A stretch of 64,000 bases of DNA from DASQDN01 sp963825845. GTDB taxonomy: Bacteria > Acidobacteriota > Terriglobia > Bryobacterales > Bryobacteraceae. A model generated the notes under the pieces. It did not search any database and had not been told where the DNA came from. It was given only the letters and a program-made list of their open reading frames with translations. Positions 28,693 through 37,763 of this stretch are shown piece after piece. Numbering within the stretch: position 1 is the first letter of the stretch; each line of letters opens with the position of its first letter. The stretch lies in the NCBI GenBank assembly GCA_963825845.1, contig CAWGVL010000025.1, positions 106,348 through 170,347 of the forward strand, read 5' to 3'. A program made the position numbers and the translations under genes.

Positions 28693-29784
28693 CTAGGCTT
28701 TTGTCAGACCTAAACCGGGTTTATCGGGCAGAATGAGCTTTCCTTGCTCTATCTTTACACCGGTGAATGGATCGTTCGCTATCAACAAGTTACCATCGAG
28801 ATCAGCGAAGTCCACGAGAGGCGAAATCTGAGCCGCCGCGGTGATGGTCACCGAACTCGACACCATGCATCCGAGCATTGTTTTCAACTTGTGCGCGCGA
28901 GCGGTCTCGATCATCTGCAATGCGCCCGACAATCCGCCCGTCTTGTCCAGCTTGATGACAACACCGTCATAGGCGTCCGCGATCTTTGGAATATCCTCGG
29001 CGCGCAGACAGGCTTCATCGGCCAGGATCGGCAGGTGCACCTTGCCGCGCACCCATTTTTGTTCCTCGAGCATGTGTGCCGGTAACGGCTGCTCGATGAA
29101 CTGAGCACCCAGGCTTTCGAGCCAGTTGATCTTCCGAACGGCCTCTTCCTTGGTCTTGAAGCCCTCGTTGGCATCAAGACGCAACGGCTTCTTCGTGACG
29201 CTGCGGATCGCCTCCATCGTCGATTCATCTTTATCGAGGCCCACCTTGATCTTCAGCACGGGATAGGGCTCAGCTTCGAGCACCTTCTGTTTCGTCACCT
29301 CAGGTGTATCGATGCCGATTGAAAAGGTCGTAAGCGGCGCATCGGCCGCATCCAGTCCGAAGTAACGATAAAGAGGCACTCCAAGCTTTTGCGCCACCCA
29401 GTCATGAAGAGCGATATCGACAGCGCTCTTAGCCGCCCACTCTCCGGGAAGTTTGGTGAAGACCTGCTGGAGAATCTTCTGGTACTTCCAGGGGTCCGCA
29501 GAACTGAGCATGGTGACAATCGATTCGATTGCGTGTTTCGCTGTCTGGGCGGACTCTTTGTAGCGGACGATGGGCGCGCCCTCGCCGCGTCCAGTGATTC
29601 CTCCCGACGTGTACCGAAAGTGAATCGTGTCGCGGAACTCGCTCGACGACATCGTGGTCGTCCAGGTGTGCTTCAGCTTCAGCCGGACAATTTCGGTCTC
29701 AACTGTAGGCTCCGCCGGAGCGGGAGCGGCAGCAAGCATTGACGGACTCGCGCCCGCGATTATCATCCAGTCACGGCGATTCAT
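28693..29784 (-). CDS. Dipeptide epimerase (enolase superfamily, L-Ala-D/L-Glu epimerase type)
   Basis: A 363-residue protein that starts with an export-like leader (MNRRDWMIIAGASPSMLAAA). The enolase-superfamily catalytic set is present: LKIKVG (K-x-K base), LDANEG, FIEQPLP and ADEAC (metal Asp/Glu/Asp) and VIKLDKTGG (second lysine). DLDGNLLIANDPF near the end is characteristic of dipeptide epimerases. The reaction racemises the acidic residue of Ala-Glu released from murein. Its start overlaps the end of the NlpC/P60 gene in an ATGA arrangement, so the two are translationally coupled and likely act in sequence on peptidoglycan peptides. Confidence 0.9.
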   Translation of the reverse strand: MNRRDWMIIAGASPSMLAAAPAPAEPTVETEIVRLKLKHTWTTTMSSSEFRDTIHFRYTSGGITGRGEGAPIVRYKESAQTAKHAIESIVTMLSSADPWKYQKILQQVFTKLPGEWAAKSAVDIALHDWVAQKLGVPLYRYFGLDAADAPLTTFSIGIDTPEVTKQKVLEAEPYPVLKIKVGLDKDESTMEAIRSVTKKPLRLDANEGFKTKEEAVRKINWLESLGAQFIEQPLPAHMLEEQKWVRGKVHLPILADEACLRAEDIPKIADAYDGVVIKLDKTGGLSGALQMIETARAHKLKTMLGCMVSSSVTITAAAQISPLVDFADLDGNLLIANDPFTGVKIEQGKLILPDKPGLGLTKA

Positions 29785-30632
29785 TTCACCCTCCGTGTGG
29801 CTACCAGTAGCTTAGTCCAATGCGGATCCGACAAGTTACTGACCTGGATTACGGGATGGGTGTGCGCCGTGGCGTGAATGAATTGATCGTTACCGATGTA
29901 GATTCCGGTGTGCGTGATCTTCTTGTCGGAAGCGCCAAAGAAAAGCAGGTCACCCGCCCGCAGTTCTTCCCGCTCGATGGGAACTACGCCGGTCCAGTCG
30001 GCCTGAGGCTGCGCATCTCGCGGCATCTGGACACCGGTTTGCCGGTACAGCATCTGTGTGAATCCTGAGCAGTCATAGCCGAACGTCGACGTGCCGCCCC
30101 ACAGATACGGCAGCCCGGCAAATCGACCGCTGACCATGAGCATCTCCTCGCGAGACATCGGCTTGTGATCCAGACTAATATCGCCGCGCTGGATCCAAGC
30201 CTCGCGCATGTCGGGCAGACGCACTTTGAGCCAACGACGCTCCTCGGCTTCGGGCTCCTCAACCACTTCCAATCGGGCCTCGAATGGCAGGGTGAACAGT
30301 GGCTGGCGCTTCGTAATGCTTGCTTCCCGATACACGCTGCCGAACAGGCTGCCGACTGTCGCGACCGATCCCGAGACCGCATATACATCGCGCTTCACCG
30401 CGCCGGAGGCCTCGATCCAGCCGCTGTAGTCGTCCGGCGTGCGAATCTTCAGCCACGCGCTCTGGTCTTCGAGGATCTGGACATTGGTCCCGAAGATTGC
30501 CTGCGAAACAACGTTTGAATCCACGCTTGGATTCGCGAACATGTTGACCACAGGGCGGTTGATCACTGCCGGGTTCGTTCCGGCAACGGCGATAACGGAC
30601 ATGGCGAAACACAAGACGACCGCGATGCGCAT
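29781..30632 (-). CDS. NlpC/P60 (C40) peptidoglycan endopeptidase with SH3-like domains
   Basis: A 283-residue secreted protein: signal peptide (MRIAVVLCFAMSVIAVAG), two SH3b-like repeats (VNMFANPSVDSNVVSQAIFGTNVQIL and RWLKVRLPDMREAWIQRGDI) and a C-terminal C40 domain. The catalytic Cys is in YLWGGTSTFGYDCSGFTQML; His is in ITHTGIYIG, followed by FIHATAHTHPV. Family enzymes cut the gamma-D-Glu-diamino acid bond of stem peptides, which releases L-Ala-D-Glu, the substrate of the epimerase encoded next. Confidence 0.9.
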   Translation of the reverse strand: MRIAVVLCFAMSVIAVAGTNPAVINRPVVNMFANPSVDSNVVSQAIFGTNVQILEDQSAWLKIRTPDDYSGWIEASGAVKRDVYAVSGSVATVGSLFGSVYREASITKRQPLFTLPFEARLEVVEEPEAEERRWLKVRLPDMREAWIQRGDISLDHKPMSREEMLMVSGRFAGLPYLWGGTSTFGYDCSGFTQMLYRQTGVQMPRDAQPQADWTGVVPIEREELRAGDLLFFGASDKKITHTGIYIGNDQFIHATAHTHPVIQVSNLSDPHWTKLLVATRRVK

Positions 30633-30677
30633 ATTCTCGATATTAGACGGACCCGTCCCGGCTGCCGGTTCACCCGT

Positions 30678-32135
30678 CTACACGTTGGCCGGGTTCGCGG
30701 GGAATGAAGGGGCTTCGGTTTCCTCTGCGGGACTCCCATCCGGTTGATGCCGTCGAATGCCGCTTTCTTGTAGCATTCCGCCAAGGTCGGATAGTTGAAG
30801 ACAGTGTTCACGAAATAGTCGACTTTCCCGCCGAAACTCAGGACCGCCTGTCCGATGTGAACCAGTTCGCTGGATCCTTCGCCGATGATATGAACGCCGA
30901 GCAGTTCGCGGGTGTCCGTCCGAAACATAATCTTGAGCAAACCGGTGAGATCGCCGATGATCTGTCCGCGCGCGATCTCGCGATAGACAGCCCTCCCGAC
31001 CTCATAAGGCACGCCGTCCTGCGTAAGCTCCTCTTCGGTTTTTCCCACCATCGAGATCTCAGGGATCGTGTAGATTCCGTAGGGAAACAGTTCGGGTACA
31101 GCCTTCGCATCGTCGATGAAATGCGTGGCAAGCGGCGAGGCGGCCCTGCTCCATGGAGGTGGATGCGAGACTGGGGAATCCGATGACGTCCCCGACCGCG
31201 TAGATGTGCGGCACCTCGGTCTGATAGTGCTCATTCACCTTGAGACGGCCCCGATCGTCAGCGGGCAGCCCGGCCGCCGTCAGATTGAGCTTGGAGGTAT
31301 TGCCGGTTCGGCCGATGCTGTACAGAGCCTTTTCGGCGATTACCTGCTTGCCGCTTGCCAGATGGATTTTAACGCGATCGCCATGCTCGTCATGGATTGG
31401 CTCGATACTGCTGACCTCTTCGCTCAGGCGCATGGTCACGCGAGCTTCGCGCAGGTGGTACGTCAGCGAGTCCACGATCTCGGCATCCACAAACGGGAGC
31501 AGACGCGGCCGGCGATCGATCAAGCGTGACGCGAACGCCGAGCGCGGCGAACATACTCGCGTACTCGCAGCCGACCACGCCGGCGCCCACGACCACGAGG
31601 GTTCGCGGCAGGCGATCAAGCCGGAGGATGTCATCGCTGGTGATGATCCGCCGGCCGTCGAACGGGATGTGCGGATCCATCGTCGCTTCGGTACCGGTCG
31701 CGATAATGACGTTGGTCGTGTGACAAGCCGTTCGCCGCGGCCATCGACATAGTCGAGTATTACGGTATGCGCGTCATGAAAGGAAGCCGTCGCAGCGATA
31801 AGGTCCACCCGGTTCCGTGTGAGCTGATGCCGGACCAGGTCGATCTCGTGCCGGATCACCTGATCGGTCCGCAGCAGCAAGTCCTCAATCGTGATGTTCT
31901 GCTTTACGGTGTAAGACATCCCGTAAAACGAGCGTTCGCGAAAACCCGAAAGGTCGAGAACTGCTTCGCGGAATGTCTTGCTGGGGATGGTGCCCGTGTT
32001 GACGCTGACGCCGCCGAGAACCGTCTTGCGTTCGATGATCGCGACACGTTTGTCCAGCTTGGCGGCCTGAATCGCGGCTCGTTGGCCCGCCGGACCCGAG
32101 CCAATGACCATCAGATCGTAATCGTAACTAGGCAT
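30678..32135 (-). CDS. sthA: Soluble pyridine nucleotide transhydrogenase SthA-like (frame interrupted)
   Basis: A flavoprotein disulphide reductase homologue that exchanges hydride between NADH and NADPH. The N-terminus has DLMVIGSGPAGQRAAIQAAKL, then GGVSVNTGTIPSKTFREAVLDL, which lacks the redox CxxxxC pair as in SthA. TLVVVGAGVVGCEYASMFAALG is the NAD site; HIYAVGDVIGFPSLASTSMEQGR and VFNYPTLAECYKKAAFDGINRM are the FAD and dimer regions. Frame changes lie near 31725, 31530, 31140 and 30735. The last shift gives an ending EETEAPSFPANPANV with a stop at 30678, leaving 45 bases to the NlpC/P60 gene. Confidence 0.84.
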
Positions 32136-32177
32136 GAAGCCTTATGGTAGCGAACTTAGCCGCTATATAGGGACGGA

Positions 32178-32839
32178 CTATCGATCGACGAGATGCAATC
32201 CCTTGTGAATCGCGTAAAGTGCGAGTTCCAGAGCGGTCGGAAACGCCGAGCTTGTCGAAGATGTTGTGAAGATGGTTCTTGACGGTCTGCTCGCTGATGA
32301 ACATCTTCTCTGCCATCTCGCGGTTTTTGTAGCCCTGCGCACCAGGACTGACGATCTCGCGCTCGCGCTGGCTCGAGCGGCGACCGCTCGCGGCCTTCGC
32401 CGGGTGCCGCGACCTATCGAACATCTCGCCGGGGGCTGCGAACTGCCGCATGACCGCGGCGGTGGTATGGGAATCGAGCCAGATCTCGCCCCGAGTAGAC
32501 CTTGCGGATCTCTTCACGATCAGTTCCGGCGCAGTCTGCTTCAGAACGATACCCGAGCAGCCCAGTTTCATCGCCTGAACGAACTCGTTCTTGTCCTCCG
32601 AAGCGGTCAGAACCGATGACCTGGGCTTTGCGCTCCGCTCTGCTGAAGCGCCTGGCAAGGTTGCAAGCCATCCATAGTACGGCATTCGAAGGTCCAGGAT
32701 CAGGATGTCCGGGCGGGTCTCCTGGACAACCTGCACGACTTCCCGCCGTCGGAAGCTCACCAACGACTTCGATATCCTCCTCGAGCATCAAAAGCTTTCG
32801 GAGGCCGTCGCGGACGATCGGGTGGTCGTCGGCCAGCAC
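32178..32839 (-). CDS. NarL/FixJ-type response regulator (frame interrupted)
   Basis: The receiver domain begins VVLADDHPIVRDGLRKLLMLEED, with acidic pocket ADDHP and phospho-acceptor Asp in DILILDLRMP. VLTASEDKNEFVQAMKLGCSGIVLK follows. The C-terminal LuxR helix-turn-helix reads SQREREIV...NREMAEKMFISEQTVKNHLHNIFDKLGVSDR, and after a final shift the ending is ELALYAIHKGLHLVDR with a stop at 32178. Frame changes occur near 32750, 32650, 32500, 32370 and 32220. GTG at 32839 is the only start in frame; the true start may lie a few codons upstream. No histidine kinase gene is adjacent. Confidence 0.8.
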
Positions 32840-33419
32840 TACTCGGATGGATTGGGTCTAAACTCCGTCCCATTGTCGCTCGAGGTTGGTAACGATTCAC
32901 CGGCATTTTATATGCAGTAAATTTTAAAAGCGAGACCTTTACAATTCAGAAGTTTCTATTGAAGAGTACTAATTATACTTCTAAAAAATTCTTAGGAGTT
33001 TCAGGTCGGTACTGTGTGCCACCGGCTACACACTCCGGCTGGTAATGGGTCTCACCCAGATATCTGGGCGGCGAGAACGCCACAATCGAGAATCCGACCA
33101 CCCGCAGATTCGCCCGTAACGTGAACAGGAACTCCGCAGAATGTGAAAAGCTATAGTACAGGTAGATGCTAGTGTTCAACAGGGCCCTGAAGCAACCCCC
33201 TCCCTGGGTGAACTAAGCGCTCTTTGGAAGTTGCAGCATATCACGCGAGCGCACAAAATACAATGCCTCCGATGATCCTCCGGCTACAGCATGCCCTAAT
33301 GTTACCTTCCGTATAAATTCGTAAGTTCGCTCGATTTTCATCGCATGGCTTCGTTTGCGAAAACTCCACTACCTGGGAGTCGCATTCCGGACTCTTCGCC
33401 TTCCGGATCAAAATGGTAC
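32840..33419. other. AT-rich intergenic stretch
   Basis: About 580 bases upstream of the regulator gene. The part near 32,930-33,000 is markedly AT-rich with short runs such as CTTCTAAAAAATTCTTAGG and an imperfect AGAAGT...ACTTCT inverted repeat. No gene is recognised; a 68-codon open frame at 32973-33179 on the minus strand has no features I can interpret. It may carry the regulator's promoter. Confidence 0.4.
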
Positions 33420-34310
33420 ATTCCAGATGTTTGAATCCAATTCCTTACCCAAAGGAGCAATGCTGGTTTTATTGCTTTAGCGGACTGGTGCGCGCCTCTG
33501 CAAAAGCCAGTTGATCGAGTTGGAAGTATAGTAGGCCGGGGTCCGTCTGGCGTGCATGGGTGTCGCAGCGATTAGTTACGATTCCATACAGGTACTCAAG
33601 TCATTTGCCGACCGGAGGATATCTCACGGGTTCCTCTTGCTCTCCGATGAGGACTCTCATACGATCCGCTCATTCGGCATTCTCGACGAGGAAGTGCCGA
33701 AATCGAGCGAGTTCTCTGAACGGTATTCTACACCCCATTACCTTTGTTGTAGATGCGAACGGCGTAATTCAATCGCGCACATCCGAAGAGGACTTCCGAC
33801 GGCGGTTCACCGTCTTCAACCCGATCGGGCGCAAAGCCGCATGTCAAGGACGTCCCTGCGAAACGCGTCAAGATCGAACTCAGCAGCCTCCCTCTAGCGC
33901 ACTCTTGTGATTGGACGCAGATATTTAAACTGCGTCTCGAAATTCCAACCCCCCCACCCGAAAAGTAGTTACTGTGTTGCCGGCTCCGGCTACAAGGTTA
34001 TATCCCTATCCGAGTCAAGCTCATACCGAGCGGTTCCTTCGAAGAGATCCCGATCAGATATCCGGAAGCGCGAAGCCTTTTCCTGAAACCTATAATGAGT
34101 TTGTCCCAGTGTACGAAGGAAAGTCTTGTCTCAGCGCGAAATAATGCCGGCTCAAAAAAGCAGCCCGGACAGCAGGATCCAAGTATCCAAGGTTGCATTC
34201 TCATATCAGGTTCTTGCCGATGACAGGCAGTGCTACGTTCCAGATAGACTTTGAGTTCTTATGGGCCGTGAAATACCAACCGCATGACTCTACGCGCGTT
34301 CCAGAAGAAT
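33420..34310 (+). pseudogene. Broken peroxiredoxin (AhpC/TSA) fused to DsbD-N-like domain
   Basis: Fragments of one protein family follow each other across all three frames with in-frame stops: LPKGAMLVLL near 33450, ADWCAPL with KSQLIELE near 33485 (the thiol motif and helix of a redoxin), GVAAISYDSIQVLKSFADRR with FLLLSDEDSHTIRSFGILDEE from 33556, and HPITFVVDANGVIQSR with EEDFRRRFTV near 33740-33810. Next come IPIRVKLIPSGSF with YPEARSLFL and EFVPVYEGK near 34010-34125, FSYQVLADDRQCYVP near 34200, and VKYQPHDSTRVPEE at 34270-34305. The order matches a redoxin plus DsbD-alpha-like protein of about 300 residues. At least six shifts and several stops are needed to read it. It is either a decayed gene or an intact gene in a poorly resolved patch. 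Confidence 0.6.
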
Positions 34311-35201
34311 ACTCTGCTGAAGCGGTGCCGCCAACATATAATCTCGTCACATGGAAATTTCTGCGAAGTCAACTGGAACAGCAGCCCTTTTGTGCGCGGC
34401 CGCTGCCGGATCGTTTACTGGAATTCCAAAGATCTGAAAGGTTTTGAAGATAAGCTCAAGCCAAAGATGAATGAGCTGAAAATAGGTTTAGAGCAACTCG
34501 GCGCGTGGGGAAACCACACAGCGGGGGTTGCGCATCGAGAAGCCGACGGTGAGGCCGAGGGTTCATGAGAACGACACGGCGGATTTTTCCGGTCGTTGAA
34601 AGCGGCGGAGGCGACCCTGGTTGTGGGTGGTCAGGGGGTCGTCGGCGGGAAGACGACGGCTCCGAATGAGATCCGCGGACCGAAGATCAATGGAGGCGAG
34701 CGCCGGAAACTCGCGGCGCGGAGAAATATCGTGCATATCCCGCTCATAGCCCCCATCAGGCTACTCGTAGAAAACGGGAAGCAGTTCACCTACTTCGTAA
34801 TCAAAGTTCAGAAGTAATGCGGTCTTGCGACCGTGCTGGTCTGGCATCTGCTTCCTCGCATGCTGATGCGGACCAAGCGCGAGCCCATCCTGACCGGCTT
34901 AAACGAGCTCTCGCACTTCTACGCCGCGCCAAGCTTTAGGGCAGCGGACAGCTCTATGATCGATCTGCGAACATCGAGCAGTTCAAACAAACAATCGGGG
35001 GTGGGTGATGGAAGGTGTTCTGTACAGCAGATTGCCGTTCTATGGGTTTCTGCTGCGCCCCGCTTGCGGCATTGCCTTTCATGGTCGCGTTCCGCTGTTT
35101 GTGCTCGGAGCATCCTCACTGCCTGATTCCATTCTGTCGCTTCCACTTGCGGCCCTGATCCCGCCTTGGTCTTCAAGCCATTGCACGCGGAGTTCACTGA
35201 T
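34311..35201. other. Gene-poor stretch, no recognised gene
   Basis: About 890 bases between the broken redoxin and tsaB. Short open frames on the plus strand contain protein-like pieces such as YWNSKDLKGFEDKLKPKMNE (about 34,420-34,480), RGLRIEKPTVRPRVHEND (about 34,530) and NGKQFTYFVIKVQK (about 34,775), which look like remnants of one or more decayed or error-broken genes. I cannot name the family. No transposase motif, tRNA or inverted-repeat ends were found. Confidence 0.4.
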
Positions 35202-35845
35202 CTACTTGTCGGTCCAGAAGAGTTCCGCGTCTGAACGGCGCACGTAATTCGCATCGAGATAGGTGGGGTCGACAGCCGGCGTTTTCTCGGCAATGCGAGC
35301 GATAGCCGCGGCCAACGTGCGCTGCTCCCGGATTGGAACATCCATTGTGAAGCTTGCCCGGAAGGCGGAGAAGTCGGGAGAGATAATTTCCTGCGGCTTG
35401 CTGTTCAGGCTTGCGAGCCAAGGCTGGAAAGCGCTGACTACCTCCGGGCTGACGATTCGCAGTTGGGCATCATAGACCGCGCCGTAGATCTCTCCTCTTC
35501 GCGCATCGATAATCACCGCCCGGATACCTGATTGACCGTATGCGGCGAGCGCCTGGAGGTTCGACACCGCTAGGGCTCCACGACCCGTTGCGTCCGCCAA
35601 GCCCTTCGCGGCGGTCAATCCCACTCGCACGCCAGTGAACGAGCCCGGACCTGCCGCCGAAGCGAAAACATCGATGCTCGCAAGAGGCCAGTCGTACTTC
35701 TTGAGCAGTGCATCGATATAGCCGTACAACACCGGACTAAACCCGCTCGAGGCATGCAGCGGCAGATCTCCTCCAGGAGCCATTGATCCTCCTGCAAGGC
35801 GAGGCTGCCGAACTCCGACGTCGTATCGATCGCCAGGATACGCAT
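35202..35845 (-). CDS. tsaB: tRNA threonylcarbamoyladenosine synthesis protein TsaB (frame interrupted)
   Basis: TsaB works with TsaD and TsaE to make the t6A37 modification of tRNAs that read ANN codons. The N-terminus MRILAIDTTSEFGSLALQ and the core FASAAGPGSFTGVRVGLTAAKGLADA are diagnostic. They lie in different frames, with the shift near 35,760. VSNLQALAAYGQ and VIIDARRGEIYGAVYD follow. The ATG at 35845 shares bases with the stop codon of the upstream DUF4038 gene (TAATG). The gene is close to universal, so the break is probably artefactual. Confidence 0.88.
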
Positions 35846-37679
35846 TACTGCGCCAGCCTGAAGATCCGGTCGAGCAGGTAGACCTTGCCATTGGCGTTCA
35901 TCCCATACAGTCGAACATTGAGTACTGAGGGCGAACCGGCGCTCAGAGCTGTGTCGAATCGGAACGTTCCCTGCGGTCCCGTACCCGCAACCCGAAATCC
36001 CTGGCCATTCGAGGGCGCCTCTGCTGTCCACAGGTACATCATCGTGCGCGTCCCACGAGTCTCGCGCTTCAGCTTGGCTTCGAACTTCGGCGCCGCCGCC
36101 AGGGAGATCTGATCTTGGGACGGCTGCGCGATCTCGAACGGAATCTTGGGTGCAGCTACCTCAACTTCCTGCATCAGAAATGGCCGCGACTCAAACTTCC
36201 AGGATTTCAACATCCCCTCTTTCCGGCCCTCACGAGAAATGTGGAGAATCCAATCATGCTTGTTGTCCGGAGGATCGAAAGATTGCCGCTCCGACTTGAA
36301 GTCCTTCAAAGGAGTCGCTTCGCCCGTAGCGGGATCGACCCACTTCACGTTGTAGCCGTGCTTCTCGAGCCGTACTTCGATCGGACCCGCGGGTTTCTCG
36401 ATATACACGATGTACTCGACACCGGGAAGCGCCAGCGCACGACCGCCATCCAGATCGAAATACGGCTCGAGTTCCCAATACCGCGTATCGGACATCAAGT
36501 CGTACCAGACCGTCATCGCTTTCGTTCCCGGGGATTGCAGGTACTTGGCATCCGGCTTGATGCCTGGACGATCCGTACGTTCCCGTGTTGCCGAACACAG
36601 GATACTGGCCGTTCATCGTCGCGTTCCAGAGACGTCGTCGGAATGTGTCGCTGTCGACGTGGTGAGGATGGGTCTGCCCGCCGCCGCTGTTTTCGTACGC
36701 GAACTCTGCAGTGACGAAAGGAACCGCATACAACTGGTGCTCGATCGCCCCCAGATCGTTGCTGGAGCTTTGATACAGAATGTGGTCCATCCAGCCATCG
36801 CTGATCAATGGACTCGAAGTCGCGGTGGTGTGAGCGGTACGCGGATGGGCATACGGATCGGCGCCCTTGAGTATTGTTCCGAGCTGTTTCATCAGCTCGC
36901 GTCCATCGGTGTACTCCTCGAACTCCTGAACCAGTTGCCACGTGACGTTATAAGCGGCGTATCGCGACACCATGTATCGAATGAAACGCTCGCGCTGCGG
37001 CGCTGAGGAGAATGTTTTTCGCAGTTCGTCCTGATCGTGACCGAGTATGAGATCGACCACGATACCTTTGCCGTTGATCTTTGCGATGCGCTCGTCCAGT
37101 TGCTTGTGAAAGACGGGATCGGGCTTATCCGGAGAAGGCCAGGATGGTTTTTCCCCGATCGCTGTCGCATGTCCGCGCACGTGGGTGAATTTCTTGGCCG
37201 GCCCGGGCCTCCAGCCAGGCATCGAACTCGGCGGCCGGTGTCCACGCGAAGTCGTATCGCGTGTCACCCATCCATAGATGAGGCTGCTTGTTTTCCGCGG
37301 TCATCCAATGATGGCCATTCGCCGCCTTCAGGAACCCTGGATGTTCGGATGGTGTCGCGGTGATCTGTCCCTGCTGGCCGTTGAATCGTTCGATATTGCC
37401 CGTAATCCGGAATTCCCATGGGCCGTCGATGGTGGGAGCGAATCGGATAATCATCCGGTTTCCCCCGTCCCAGAACGCATTGGCTGCAAGAGTACGAAAC
37501 TTCGGCGATCGGAGTTCGGCGTGGATTTCGACATTCAGGTACGGGTTCGGGTGCGCCGCCATTTCCTGCTCGTTCAGCTCGAAGACAAGATCGCAGGGCG
37601 AGTAAGTCGGGGTAGGCGGGCAGACCGTCTGCGCACTCGCGGCGGTAGTCAGAAGGGCAGCGAGAAATAGACTGCGCAT
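35845..37679 (-). CDS. DUF4038/DUF5060 apiosidase-like glycoside hydrolase (frame interrupted)
   Basis: A signal peptide (MRSLFLAALLTTAASAQ) starts at 37679. The DUF5060 beta domain follows: LVFELNEQEMAAHPNPYLNVEIHAEL and ANAFWDGGNRMIIRFAPTIDGPWEFRI. The TIM-barrel DUF4038 part includes QPHLWMGDTRYDFAW, ERFIRYMVSRYAAYNVTWQLVQEFEEY and AVPFVTAEFAYENSG, the last probably holding a catalytic glutamate. A C-terminal beta domain follows (GVEYIVYIEKPAGPIEVRL, KWVDPATGEATPL). Frame changes lie near 37210 and 36560. Family members cleave plant-type sugars such as apiose or arabinose linkages. The stop overlaps tsaB. Confidence 0.8.
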
Positions 37680-37763
37680 GCTTACAGTGTATTTAGTCCC
37701 AGGCCGATTTCGCAGCATTGTGTTCCGGCTCAATCAGGCAACTCTGGTACCCTACGATACGTC

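Noticed and set aside
32973..33179. 68-codon minus-strand frame in the AT-rich gap
   Set aside because: No homology, no ribosome-binding site and unusual composition; kept only as intergenic description.
33009..33990. Similar CTGTGT...CCGGCTACA stretches near 33,010 and 33,970
   Set aside because: Match is short and imperfect; not enough to call a direct repeat or an attachment site.
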